Assembly (NCBI GenBank): GCA_022495995.1
Contig: JAFEMH010001244.1
Span: 444,377 to 508,376 of the forward strand
Source of the DNA: Adenophora triphylla var. japonica
Taxonomy: Eukaryota > Streptophyta > Magnoliopsida > Asterales > Campanulaceae
DNA length: 64,000 bases
Direction of reading: 5' to 3'
A model generated the notes under the pieces. It was not told where the DNA came from and searched no databases. It was given only the letters and a program-made list of their open reading frames with translations. The position numbers were made by a program, and so were the translations under genes. Shown here one piece after another: positions 19,489 through 31,171 of the stretch (the stretch's first letter is position 1; each line of letters opens with the position of its first letter).

Positions 19489-22020
19489 TGTGGGCGCCTC
19501 CTAACTCCTGGACCTATAAATTCGTGTCTCAGGATGGTGGGTCCCAAAATACCTTCTTTAAAAAAAACATTTCTTTATATTACTTGAAAAGTAAACAACC
19601 CTTTTTCAAAACAATTTCAAAATTACCTCTCTACTCGGAGGCTATATATAAACCTGTTTAAAGAGTTATAACCTGTATAAGTTACAAGTACTACAACTAT
19701 AAAGGCTAACACAAGCCAACCATAAAACAAACCAATCCCAGGTTTAATTACAACACAACCCAACTGAAAACAAGTTTATGAAAGTTTTATATACAAAACC
19801 TTTCCCCAAAAGAATAACAACCACGACATTCCCAACTCCCCAATCTAACACATACCCTGACAACCCAAAAAATGTCCAAACTCCTTTCCGACCTCACCGG
19901 TCCGGTCCTCCTGTCTCAGCGGGATCTAAAACAATAAAGGGAGAAGGGGTGAGAATAAATCTCAGTAAGCTATTATGTATGCAACAATATGCCATACCAT
20001 ATGCAACACATAAACAGGTTGCTCAATATCACATTGGTAAAGCGGTAAACACATTATGTTACCTTCTCTTTGCCTTTTTCATCTGAATCATCTGTAGTAC
20101 AACGGTGGGAGTAATACTCCGCTCATTTTGTGAACTGCTAGTGCATATCCACGTCTTATACGATCTCTATCGAAGACCCATATAAGATGGCAGCTATAAT
20201 ATGAACGGTTCATACCTATCCACAGAAGCGGTACACCCCCAAGCCGTGGCCACAGAAGGGGGAACGGTCACAGGTATAAGGAATCTAAACACCTTATGAA
20301 ATATCTTCTCATAAGTGATAGTATTCCATATACCCCCAATGATCAGCTGATACAACCCTATTCAAGCACATAACAGATACTTGAAAATAAGTCCATCCCA
20401 TGGGACATCAATACATAACATGATACTTATTCCTTATGTCAAACCAATCACAATAGTGCACATATATTTCAACACTATTGAATAATAACAATCTAATGAC
20501 ATGGTATTAATACTCATGCTCAACAAATGAAATAGTGCAACACGTATTTAAACACTATGTGCACAACCAACTATGAATATGCAAACACTTATGGCACAAT
20601 GCATATCACGTAATCCATACGTATTCGTTACACAATGTATAATCCAGTAACAGGGTATTAATACTCCTGTCCAAACCAAAGCAGTAATGCAACATCTATT
20701 TATTGCACTATATAAACCAATAACCATATACAAGTAACCACGTAGAGGTACAATGACATACAAGTAGCCCTACGCATTCATAATATAACATTAAACACCT
20801 TCTATAAAGGTTCCATGTTCAATTGCCTTTCAACCCTTTTCAAGACAATATTTAAAGCCTTTCCCAATATCAAATTGGACCATTTAAAGTTCCATTGTAT
20901 AGTACTAAAGTTTTACTATAATCATAGTTGAAGAGTGTTCCATTATATGTTGGTTAGACTAGGGGTTCAAAGCTTGGAAAAGTGTTTACAGGCTGCAGGG
21001 CAGGGCACGACTCGTGCCCTATTACACCCCCACCAGAACCATTTGTCCCTTGCTGGTCATGACTGTTCCCATCAGGGCAAGAACTGTCGTACGACTTCAC
21101 ACACCATGGTCACGACTCGTGCTATAGGGCACGAGTCGTGCCCAACCCCAGAAACTGCTGTTCTTGGCTGCAACATCAGCAACAGCCAAACAATAACTAC
21201 AAGTCTCATTCAGCTAATACCAAGTCATCCAACAACAATACATAACCATGTTTTAGACCATAATATACTCCCTTCATACCCCATAACATATATATAACAT
21301 GTTCCAATTCAACTCAAACCATAATATCACTCTTTCGACATATTCATCAACCTTACTTGTTTTGTTCCATTTCAACACCAAGAAAAATGGTTCCAACTTT
21401 ACACAAAACCTTCATAACCTCATAATAACATCATTACACAAGGCATGAACAGTTATAGAAATAAAACATAACAACTTACCAAAAGTTATCAAAATAACAG
21501 GATGATATAATCGGCTATTCTTGCTCTATTCAACTCCCTTAGCAATAATTTGAAGTCGGAATTAACAACAGATTGAAGGTTGAATTTCTAGGATTTTCGG
21601 AAGATAAGCTAGGGTTTAAGTTCTTTCTAGACTGAGAGAGGAAGAGAGAAAGCTGAGGAAATAATATGGCTTAGAGATATATATAAAATATTTTACACAT
21701 AAGCTCCTCCAAGTTTAAAATCAAATGAACAACCACCTTGAAGTTATAGTTACACTCAAGCTCCTCGGCAACTTTCATAATACTTCCAATTCACAATTCA
21801 ATTATTATCATTTTACTACACAAGTCTCCCATTTATTTTATTTAGACATTATATAATCCATATTGATTTATTAATATCTAAAATCAAATAATTTATCAAC
21901 ATAGAAAAATAACACATAACCATTCCACATATCACATAATGCATAAGAGGAGATGCAATGCACCCCAACCCCACATGCTCCACGTGTGACCAAAATGTGC
22001 CTAGGTTTAGGGTTGTGACA
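19489..22020 (-). repeat. Element A 5' LTR
   Basis: 2532 bp. The sense strand begins TGTCACAACCCTAAACC at 22020 and ends GGCGCCCACA at 19489. F's 3' LTR has the same ends (TGTCACGACCC at 22938, GGCGCCCACA at 26046) and is similar throughout. It contains palindromes at 21003-21143. No gene is seen inside. Confidence 0.9.
21003..21143. promoter_or_regulatory. Palindrome cluster in the element A LTR
   Basis: GGGCACGACTCGTGCCC (21003-21019), GTCGTACGAC (21086-21095), CACGACTCGTG (21111-21121) and GGGCACGAGTCGTGCCC (21127-21143) are all inverted repeats built on CACGA/TCGTG. F's LTR has the same sequences. They may be binding sites, but no TATA box is assigned here. Confidence 0.5.
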
Positions 22021-22897
22021 GTACCTGTCAACATTGTTTCTGATAGGGATCCGAGTTTCACCTCGCGGTTTTGGAGGGCTTTCCATGAAGCCTTGGGGTC
22101 TAAGTTGAGTTTTAGTACAACATTTCATCCTCAGACTGATGGGTAGACAGAGAGGACCATTCAGATTCTCGAAGACATGCTACGTGCTTGTGTGATGGAC
22201 TTCCCTTTATCTTGGGAAGACCATTTTCCTTTAGTGGAATTTGCCTATAACAATAGCTACTAATCCAGCATTGAGATGGCACCATATGAGGCACTGTATG
22301 GGAGGAAATGTAGGTCCCCAATGTGTTGAGACGAGGTAGGTGAGGCTAGACTTTGGGGTCCAGATTTGGTTAGAGACTCAACTGAGAAGATGAAAGTGAT
22401 ACGTGACAGCCCAGAGTCGACAGAAGAGCTATGCCAACACTAGAAGAAGGGAGTTATCCTTTCAGGTTGGTGATTTGGTATTCTTGAAGATCTCACCAAG
22501 AACGGGGACCAAAAGGTTTGGTAACAAAGGGAAGTTGGCTCCTAGATTTGTTGATCCATTTGAGGTTTTAGAGAAGGTAGGTGAGTTAGCCTATCGATTG
22601 GCTCTACCTCCATCTCTTTCTTCTTTCCATGATGTGATTCATGTTTCCATGTTGAGGAAATACTGTTATGATTCCTCTCATGTTCTGAGTTCTCCTCCAG
22701 AGAATGTCCAGGCGGATATGACCTATGTGGAGGTACCATTGCGGATTCTAGAGTGGCAGGTCTGGGAATTGCGTACCAAGAGTATTCCCGTGGTGAAAGT
22801 TCTTTAGAAGAATCACACCATTGAGGAAGCTACTTGGGAATTGGAATCTGAGATGAGACAGAAGTATCCTGATTTGTTTGATCATTTGGGTAAGTGA
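22021..22897 (+). pseudogene. Element F integrase distal half with chromodomain
   Basis: It starts [18 protein letters not shown], containing the second catalytic Asp, then the FHPQTDG motif followed by a stop and [16 protein letters not shown] with the catalytic Glu. [10 protein letters not shown] and YGRKCRSP follow. From 22403 on come FQVGDLVFLKISP and HDVIHVSMLRKY. The C-terminus, RILEWQVWELRTKSIPVVKVL, then (after a TGG to TAG stop) KNHTIEEATWELE and YPDLF, is a plant chromovirus chromodomain, which guides integration to marked chromatin. Several TAG stops and a frameshift near 22400 break it. Confidence 0.9.
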
Positions 22898-23820
22898 AGT
22901 CCAAATTCGGGATGAATTTTATTTAAGGGGGAGTGAGTGTCACGACCCTAAACCTAGGCACATTTTGGTCACACGTGGAGCACGTGGGGTTGGGGTGCAT
23001 TGCATCTCCTCTTGTGCATATGTGATATATGGAATGGTTATGTGTTATTTTTCTATGTTGACAAATTATTTGATTTTAGATATTAATAAATCAATATGGA
23101 TTATATAATGTCTAAATGGATACATGGGAATTTGTGTAGTAAAGTGATGACACTTGAAATTTTAAATGAAAGTGTTATAAAAAGATGGAGGTGCTTAGGT
23201 GTAAAAATAACCTTAAGGTGGTTGTTTGTAGGAATCTCGAACTTGGAGGAGCTTAGGTGTTAATTAGTTTATGTAAATCTTTTAAAAGCTTCCCTCAGAA
23301 GCTTTCTTCGTCAGCTCTTCTTCTTTTTCTCCCTCAGTATAAGTGAAGTCCAAATTCGGGACGAATTTTAAGTAAAGTCCAAATTCGGGATGAATTTTAT
23401 TTAAGGGGGAGTGAGTGTCACGACCCTAAACATAGGCACATTTTGGTCACACGTGGAGCACGTGGGGTTGGGGTGCATTGCATCTCCTCTTGTGCATATG
23501 TGATATATGGAATGGTTATGTGTTATTTTTCTATGTTGACAAATTATTTGATTTTAGATATTAATAAATCAATATGGATTATATAATGTCTGAATGGATA
23601 CATGGGAATTTGTGTAGTAAAGTGATGACACTTGAAATTTTAAATGAAAGTGTTTTAAAAAGATGGAGGTGCTTAGGTGTAAAAATAACCTTAAGGTGGT
23701 TGCTTGTAGGAATCTCGAACTTGGAGGAGCTTAGGTGTTAATTAGTTTATGTAAATCTTTTAAAAGCTTCCCTCAGAAGCTTTCTTCCTCAGCTCTTCTT
23801 CTTTTTCTCCCTCAGTATAC
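22891..23820 (+). repeat. Tandem duplication of integrase end, polypurine tract and LTR start
   Basis: The stretch from AAGTGAAGTCCAAATTCGGG (22892) to CTCCCTCAGTAT (about 23340) is repeated at 23341-23818 with few differences. At the start of the second copy, a short part around AAGTCCAAATTCGGG is present once more. The element therefore has two adjacent polypurine-tract/LTR-start boundaries. Confidence 0.9.
22925..22937 (+). other. Polypurine tract of element F
   Basis: AAGGGGGAGTGAG lies directly before TGTCACGACCC. It is repeated before the second copy of the LTR start at 23416. Confidence 0.8.
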
Positions 23821-26046
23821 GTATTATCTTTCAACCTAGGGTTACCTTCAGAAAATCCTAGTAAATCAATCGTTGCTCCGTTTTCAATACCGACTTCATA
23901 TTTGTGATCAGGGAATTGATTAAAGCAAGAATAGTCGATTATATCTTCCTTTTATGTTGATAAATTTTGGTAAGATATTATGATTCTGTTCTATAACTGT
24001 TCATAATATATATAATGATGATATTATGATGTTATAACTGAGTTGTGATAGTTTTAGATCATTCACTTGGTGTTTGAAATGAAAGGAAAATAAGTTGGTT
24101 GAAGAAACATGTTAAAGGGTGATAATATGAATTGGGTTGAATTGAAATATGTTGTATAAATGTTATAGATGTGCTATATAACCTGGAGGGAGTAAGTTTT
24201 ATTGTTGGAGTACATATATACTGATGTGGGTTAGTGGTAGTAGCTGAAAGGAATGGAAATGGGTTTTGGCCTTGCTACTGATGTTGTACCAGCTTCAGTA
24301 TCAGTTTTTGGCATTGGGCACGACTCGTGCCCTTAAGCATGAGTCGTTCCCCTGGCCTATGAGGTCGTGCGACATTAGTAGCTAGCAGGATTATGAGTCG
24401 TGTAAATTCAATTAGTCGTGCGGGGGTTGGGCACGACTCGTGCCAATTATCACAACTCGTACCCAGGACTGTGTTCTGGAGCTGACTTTGCAAGCTTGTG
24501 GACCCAATCAAATGGGTATGGATTTAGTCCCTCTTTAACTATACTTCTACTACAACTTTAGTACTACACAATGGAACTTTAAATGGTCCAAATTGATATG
24601 GGAAAAGGCTTTAAATATTGTCCTGAAAAGGGTTGAAAGACAATTGTGAAACTTGAACCAAAGTTAGTAAAACTTAGTAATTTGCTATGGAACCTTTATA
24701 GAAGGTGTTTAATGTGATATTATGAACGCGTAGAGTTACTTGTATGTCATTGTACCTCTACGTGGTTACATGTATATGGTTATTGGTTTATATAGTGCAT
24801 TAAATAGATGTTACACTACTTCTTTGGTTTGGGCAGGAGTATTAATACCCTGTTACTGGATTATATATTGTGTAACAAATATATAGGGCTTATGTGATAA
24901 GCATTGTGCCATAAGTGTTTACATATTTGTAGTTGGTTATGCACATAGTATTTAAATACGTGTTGCACTGTTTCATTTGTTGAGCATGAGTATTAATACT
25001 ATGTCATTAGATTGTTGTTATTCAATAGTGTTGAAATATATGTGCACTATTGTGATTGGTTTTACATGAGGAATAAGTACCATGTTATGTATTGATGTCC
25101 CATGGGGAGGACTTATTTTCAAGTATCTGTTATGTGCTTGAATATGGTTATGTCAGCTGATCCTCGGGGGTATAGGGAATACTATCACTTATGGGAAGAT
25201 ATTCCATAAGGTGCTTAGATTTCCTTATACCTGTGACCATCTCCCCCTGCTGTGGCCACGGATTGGGGTTACAGCTTCTATGGATATGTGCAGTCAGTTC
25301 CTAAGATAGCTGATATCTTATATGGGTCTCCGATAGAGATCGTATAAGACGTGGATATGCACTAGCAGTACACAAAATGAGCGGAGTATTACTCCCACCT
25401 TTGTACTACATATGATTCAGATGGGAAAGTTAAAGAGAAGGTAACAGAATGTGTTTACTGCTTTACCAATATGTGATATTGAGCAACCTAGTTATGTGTT
25501 GCATATTTGATATTGAGAAACCTGTTTATGATTTGCATATTGTATGGAATATTGTTGCATAAGTAATAGCTTGCTGAGATTTATTCTCACCCATTTTCCC
25601 TTTATTGTTTTAGATCCCGCTGAGACAGGAGGACCGGACCGGTGAGGCTGAAAAGGAGTTTGGACATCTTTTTGGTTGTCAGGGTATGTGTTGGTTTGGG
25701 GAGTTGGGAATGTCGTGGTTGTTATTCTTTTGGGGAAAGGTTTTGTATATAAAACTTTCATAAACTTCTTTCAGTTGTCTTGTTTTGTAATTTAACCTGG
25801 GATTGATTTATTTTAAAGTTGGCTTGTGTAAGCCTTTTCAGTTGTAGTACTGTAACTTTTACAAGTTATAACTGTTTAAACACGTTTATATATCGCCTCC
25901 AAGTAGAGAGGTTATTTTGAAATTGTTTTGAAAAAGGATTGTTTACTTTTCAAGTAATTTAAAGAAAAGTTTTTTTTAGAAAGTATTTTGGGACCCTCCA
26001 TCCTGAGACACGAGTTTATAGGTCCAGGAGTTGGGAGGCGCCCACA
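22938..26046 (+). repeat. Element F 3' LTR with internal duplication
   Basis: It runs from TGTCACGACCC to GGCGCCCACA. It is about 575 bp longer than A's LTR, mostly because its first part, with the polypurine tract, occurs twice. Measured from the second start (23416) it is 2631 bp, close to A's 2532 bp. Confidence 0.88.
24316..24445. promoter_or_regulatory. Palindrome cluster in the element F LTR
   Basis: GGGCACGACTCGTGCCC at 24316-24332 and the same with one change at 24429-24445; half-sites (GAGTCGT, GGTCGTGCGAC) lie between. It corresponds to the cluster in A's LTR. Confidence 0.5.
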
Positions 26047-26394
26047 GCTACATTCGTAAAATTATTTTAAAAAATTAATATTTTAAATAATTACCTAGGT
26101 ATAAAATAATAAATATTAAAATATGATTTAATATAAATTGATCGAAATTGAAACTTTCATTTTCAGTTTGTGTTAATTGGGTTCATTTTTTATTAAACTT
26201 AATAAATAGTTATAAATATATATTAATGAGGGTACTCATCTAATCTAATGAAGATATTCAATAAAACTATTTAATGAAATCCTGAAAATATATTTAGACT
26301 CAATTTTGTGTGCAAATTTTGACCAGTTCTCAATGTAGATTTCTTGTCTAGTGGTTGTTCTGGATTGGGTATACGGTTGACTTTGATTGGTATA
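26047..26394. other. AT-rich flank without recognised feature
   Basis: No gene, LTR or repeat is recognised between the end of F and the MITE. It may be old host sequence. Confidence 0.5.
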
Positions 26395-26686
26395 CTCCCC
26401 CCCCCCGTTCCGTTCGAAATGTCTCAAAATGACCCATGCACGAGAATTAAGGAAAGTGATGTAGAAAAGAAAAAAATTGTATAGTGAAATAAATGTTGTG
26501 AGTATAAAAAGTGATGTAGGAAAGAGAAAGTGGAATAGGGAATAGTTAGTGGATATGTATTGTGAGTATGACAAGTGGGTTCCACAAATAAAAAAGTAAT
26601 AAAAAACTTTCCTTTTTTGGGTTAGGACATTTTAAATGGGACACCCAAAAAGAAAAGTTGGGACACTTTGGGCGATACGGAGGGAG
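26395..26686. mobile_element. Stowaway-like MITE
   Basis: 292 bp flanked by TA on both sides (26393-26394 and 26687-26688). The left end is CTCCC with a C run, then GTTCCGTTCGAAATGTCTC. The right end, reversed, is CTCCCTCCGTATCGCCCAAA, the classic Stowaway terminus. It has no coding capacity. The C run has expanded by slippage. Confidence 0.88.
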
Positions 26687-26729
26687 TAGTACATTAGTTT
26701 AACATATTGATTAATAAACGGAATAAAAT

Positions 26730-27325
26730 TGATTAGACAGTCCCAATATATGTATGATGCCCAATTTTTGGTCATTTCAGAGTTAAAACTAATGAATGAG
26801 CCTATCCAGCGATTACAAACCTATCGGCTCAATTACACAGATAAGTCGATCAAACTTATTATCCGACCTTCCTTTCTCCCGACCTATCTCGTACGACATA
26901 AGATCTCCTATTTGTACAATACCTGCCCAGCAAAGGCACGAATTCAGGTCGACCTCGAGTATTAAGGCGACCTCGACCAAACTATACGTGCATCCACCCA
27001 CGTCGTTATTTATAACCGTTTTCTACATTTAGGAGGCCGTTACGCCAACAATATCTTCGTGATTTTAGGGATTTATAATGATCCCATAACACCACTATAT
27101 ATATCAAATAAAATCCAACATTAAAAGGTAATGTTATCTTTACTATTTGAGATTTAAGCTGTTCAATACAGTTTTATACAAACTTAACACTATATCTTAT
27201 CATTACGCCTGAGGGTGTTAGCTGGAGACAATTCAATCTAGTCATTTTTTTATGATTTTAGGTCATAATTGTTGAATTATAACCTAATGCTGCACTAAGA
27301 CTGATTTGGACCGTTTCCTGCATCA
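26730..27325 (+). repeat. Element D 5' LTR
   Basis: It is a diverged relative of the LTR at 54472-55113: both have GGTCGACC-type motifs, a TTCAATACA-like stretch, a CACGCC.GAG.GT block with GGAGACA and CTAGTC, and the ending TCCTGCA..ATCA before TTTGGTTCC. The left limit at TGATTAGAC is set by that alignment and is approximate. A TATATATA stretch lies near 27092. Confidence 0.65.
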
Positions 27326-27368
27326 TAAGTTTGGTTCCAGACCTTGAAACTTTACGAAAACACAAAAC

Positions 27369-29270
27369 ATGGTATCTGAAGGATATACCGCCACCGCCTC
27401 AAGTGAACCAATTAATGAGAATGATGGGGGAACAACCCAGGCACGGATGCAGGTGCGGGGAACCGTATTGGCAACTTGCCTCTTCTACTTGGGTAGCCTA
27501 CTAGGAGGGCTACTCGTTCCAACAGTATGGGCGATGGGATATGAATACATGATAGAAGGAGGGATAAGAGGCCCATGCCTAACCAAGGTGGAAATCAGCT
27601 GGCTAAGAAGATCCAAGCATGTCGAACAATTGCAGGCGACATTGCAGGTCCCTCAATTTCTCACCTTAGTAGGAAGGAGATATTGCTAGAGCGACCTAGA
27701 GTGTTGCAAAGCTTGCTCGAGGTGCAAAACGAGTTACTCGAGCTACCAGAGTCTACTAAAAAGGATGAAAGGAGGTCACAAAGGGTAGCTCCTTCTCTGA
27801 CATCACACAAACCTGCTAATGGGGGCCCTATGCCATCCAGAGAAGAGAGGAGAGATAATAGGCTACCCCCTACCCACATCTCTATTGATGGGACTAGCGA
27901 CCTGAGGTATATGCTCAACCAACAAAGAGAACAAGAGGCCAACTCCGCTCATGCAACTCGAGGCTGATAGAGCTCAACGTAGGCCGCCCCGAAGAGGAGA
28001 TTGCTCGCTTCACGGGAGGGATAGGAGAGAAAGGACTCCCCCAAGATATGAGAGATAAAAAACACACTCAAGGAGGGAGCACCACCAAGAGGAAAGGCAG
28101 AAATCCAACTTTGTATCCCATCCAAGAGGTGACCTGGATGTTAGGGAGCTTCTAAATCTGAAAAGGAGGTTAGATGAAACGGAGGCAGATGGAAAGGAGT
28201 CAAGTGGTAAGGCCGAACGAAATGATTGTACTCTTTGACCTTTGCCTAAGGGTATGCTCGATAAGGGTCCACCTACAGGATTCAAGTTGCCCCTACTATA
28301 GAAATATTCTGGCACGACCAATGCATTGAACCACATGCAACACTTTTAAGGCCACCATATGGTTGGTCTCCTCTGAGGATGATGTGCTATGAAAGGAATT
28401 AACCATCACCTTCTCAGGTGCAACACTGACTTGGTTCTGCGGTCTATCAACTTGTTGCATCACCTCACAAAGTTATATGAAGAGGAAGTTCTTAGAGAGA
28501 TTCTCAACAGTTGGGGCCCGCAAGAAAATAGTTATAGACCTCAACAATATGACTCATGGTAAGACAGAGAATACCATGAGTTATTTTATATGGTTTAAGG
28601 AGTTAGTCGGCCAAATAAAAGAGGACCTTACAGATAGGGAGGTTATTTATTGCTTCAGAAATGGGGTGTCCTTGCCTAATTTGGATTATGAGCTCCAAGT
28701 TAGGAGAGCGACCATTAGGAAGGAAATGTTTGAAAGGGCCTATGATGTGGCCTTGGTTGAGGAACGCAAGAAAGGAAGAAATGGAGGGGTTCAATACACT
28801 CAGAAGCTGGTGAGTCGACCAAAGGGGGATCAGCCAAGACTGACAACAACAACAACAACAACGAAGGGAAGAACAGAACTAGGGCGACTGAGATAGTTCC
28901 TGAAAGCTTCACCCCCTTACATTCAGTCGGACTGAGATTATTAATACGATCGACCTAGGACCTCCAGCCCCCATGAACACCCAAATTTGTTCAGGAGAGA
29001 CAATGGCAAGTATTGCGAGTACAACAAGGATACGGGCCATGCGACGGAGGAATTTATGAGTTTGAAAAGGATCATCCAAAAATTGGTGAATGAAGTCAGG
29101 TTGGACAGATTTGTAAAGGGAGATCGTCCTCCAGTAGTGGATCGACCAGCCAGAGGGGTACTAGAGCTAAGTCAGCCTAGATTGATATTGGGGGTGATAG
29201 CTGAGGAAACAAGTAACACTGCCCTCAAGCACAATATTTTTTCAATTGAGTAAGGCTCCATGTGTCCCAC
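27369..29270 (+). pseudogene. Element D gag
   Basis: It begins MVSEG..., matching E's MVTSDG start. KKEILLERPRVL-like and SERVAPS-like blocks follow, then (28477-28896) the gag core with FLERFSTVGARK, NTMSYFIWFKELV, DLTDREVIYCFRNG and ALVEERKKG. The last part (28987-29253) has KYCEYNKDTGHATEEF where E has KYCDYHKDTGHLTEDC: one His and one Cys of the knuckle are lost. A decayed stretch at 28000-28476 has several stops. Gag would form the particle. Confidence 0.85.
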
Positions 29271-29568
29271 CTAGAGGTTGTGTACAATATGTGGTCATCC
29301 GTTTATACCCTTACGAGTTGGCTACCAGTATGACAGTAAGGGAGCAAATATTGGTCATTCCGGGGCTCATTGATGACTGTACCTATGGCAGGAATTTGGT
29401 CGACACGGGGGCATGCGAGGACATCCTCTACTATAAAACTTTTTTAGACATGGTTCTTACAGATATCAGGTTGTCACCTTACTCAGGTCGACTGGAGGGC
29501 TTCACCAACCACAGGGTCGACGCCAAGGGTCAGATAGAGCTGGAGGTGAACATTGAACAACATCCTAT
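29246..29568 (+). pseudogene. Element D protease, 5' part
   Basis: RLYPYELATSMTVREQILVI is followed by NLVDTGACEDILYY with the catalytic DTG, and RLEGFTNHRVDAKGQIELEV. Reading stops at the insertion of element C. It is homologous to E at 57170-57480. Confidence 0.88.
29564..29568. repeat. Target site duplication of element C (left copy, CCTAT)
   Basis: CCTAT precedes the LTR start TGTAAGTACCC and recurs at 47163-47167. Confidence 0.92.
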
Positions 29569-31153
29569 TGTAAGTACCCAAATCTGGCTCATGTCTTCCG
29601 GTTAAATTTCCCGGCAATTTCGGTAAGTTTCCCGGTAATTCCCTGGACCTTCCTAGTGTTCCGGAAATGTCCTGGAGCAGTCCCAAATTAAAATTAGGGC
29701 TGTAGGGAGCCTTCCTAATTAAGAAAACACGTTTTTCTTAATTAGGGAGAAGGTTCTAGAATAATGCCACCTTGCATGGTTCTAGAATGCTGAGTCACAA
29801 TGGATAAGCCCGCACGGCTGCATTAGCTCGCTGCCTCTGGCCGCACGGCTTTATTAGCCTTATCCAGACTGCCTATAAATAGAGCCCTCCTCTACCCATT
29901 TCAACACACAAGACAACAACAACAACAATACACACACTCCATAGCAATACACTCAGTCACTCCCAAGACGTGAAGAATATTGGTGAAGGCTCAAGAAGGT
30001 GAAGAAGAAGGCCAAGAAGCTCCCTCCCTCCTCCTTGAAGATCCAAGACCAATCCCTCCTAGCTCCAACCAAAGAAGCAAAGGAAGCAATTGGTAACCTC
30101 GCACGCCCTAACCTTGCTTTTAATTGATATACTTGCTCATTGCATTCATATATCTTGCTTGGGACTTGGCATTCATAGTTAAAGATCACATCTTTATCAC
30201 CCCCTTTCCCTTTTGCATGCATTAAGACCTCATTTGTCATAAAAATGTAGTCTTTTTTCATAAAGGTGCATCCTTTGCACCTAAAATTCCCATTTTCAAA
30301 TAAAAATGTCATCTTTATGCATCATTTGCATAATGAATGCCAATTTCTTCAACAAAAATGCATCATTTGCATAAAAATCAAATCTTTATGCATCATTTGC
30401 AATAAAGATTATTTCTTTAAACTAAGTGCATCATTTGCAACCCAAAAATGTCATCTTTTCATTAAAGTGTCATTTCTTCATCATGCGTTTCCCCTATCCC
30501 CCAACCTAGGAACGGACCGGTGTAAAAGATCCTATCTTTACATCGTTCCTACCATTAAAGGTTTCCGATTTCTTTAGAAAGGGATACCTTTGAACCCTAT
30601 ATCTCCGATTATCGCTTAAGAAAGAGTATGAAGCCTCTATACGAGCTCGACCGTCTTAAAGCGTAGGATTGATGGGCTAAGGACCCTCCTTTTCTAAAGA
30701 ACCTCATCTTTGACCAAAAGAGAGTCATTCTCTCGATCACGCAAGTCCCGAGGGTCCCGAGGTTTAAAATGCGATGATCACAAGTCATAAGATGAGGACG
30801 GGATCATAATCCCAAATACATAAAATTCCAAGGAATCCCGAGCGACAACCAACAAATGGTTTGTACGTCCGAAGACAACTTGGGACATTTCCCCCTTATT
30901 TTCAAACACATGCACACAAGAAAGCACGCAAGCAAGCACGATTACTGAAATCTTGGGAGGCTTGCTCCGGCAAGGCACTTTGGGTGAACGCCAAACGTTC
31001 TTCCCTGGGTGGGTAACTTAACCTCAGAACCCAAGTAAAAACCTTTTCAAAGTTTTGAGGTAATCAAAATGGCGTGGCGACTCCGTTTTCAAATAACTCG
31101 GATGTCTTCAAACTCGCGTGAATCCAACACAAAATTTGGGCACCACATTCACG
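29569..31153 (+). repeat. Element C 5' LTR
   Basis: It runs from TGTAAGTACCC to GGGCACCACATTCACG and matches 45574-47162 with few differences. It holds the palindrome/TATA promoter at 29810-29881. At about 30318-30440 there are four copies of TGCATCATTTGCA about 30-40 bp apart. Open frames here are mirrored in the other LTR and do not look like genes. Confidence 0.93.
29810..29881 (+). promoter_or_regulatory. Element C LTR promoter: paired palindromes and TATA box
   Basis: CCGCACGGCT at 29810-29819 and 29841-29850 start 31 bp apart, each followed by a TTAG-containing stretch. TATAAATA lies at 29874-29881, 23 bases after the second motif. In the 3' LTR the pair is at 45814 and 45845, with the same step. 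Confidence 0.65.
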
Positions 31154-31171
31154 GTTTGGCGACTCAGGGGA
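31154..31171 (+). other. Primer binding site of element C
   Basis: GTTTGGCGACTCAGGGGA follows the LTR end. It is of the same TGGCGACTC type as element B. Confidence 0.7.

Larger units (their letters stand above)
1..22020 (-). mobile_element. Element A: Ty3/gypsy chromovirus (Del/Tekay-like), minus strand, left end outside window
   Basis: Reading the minus strand from the right, the order is 5' LTR (19489-22020), a primer binding site resembling initiator tRNA-Met, gag, protease, reverse transcriptase, RNase H and integrase, which is the Ty3/gypsy order. Element B sits in integrase (470-16253). At the left edge the integrase runs into a piece of the same LTR (1-52), so the 3' end is deleted or rearranged. 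The chromodomain expected for this clade is not in A, but the sister copy F has it. The coding region has only a few stops and frameshifts besides the insertion. Confidence 0.88.
22021..26046 (+). mobile_element. Element F: 3' end of a plus-strand chromovirus related to A
   Basis: It consists of the distal part of integrase, a chromodomain, a polypurine tract and a 3' LTR of the A family. Its left edge abuts the outer end of A's 5' LTR. The remaining 5' part is not in the window. Either A inserted in F, or A and F are parts of one inverted element. Confidence 0.8.

Noticed and set aside
20548..21297. Open frames of 71 and 120 codons in the A LTR
   Set aside because: AT-rich LTR sequence, no domain, not kept in F's LTR.
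26245..26574. 109-codon minus-strand frame across the flank/MITE border
   Set aside because: It crosses the MITE end and is rich in Phe, Leu and Ser as expected from AT-rich DNA.
30266..30577. 103-codon frame, duplicated at 46270-46581
   Set aside because: It lies in both LTRs of element C, over the TGCATCATTTGCA repeats. Identity of the two copies reflects LTR identity, not coding constraint.
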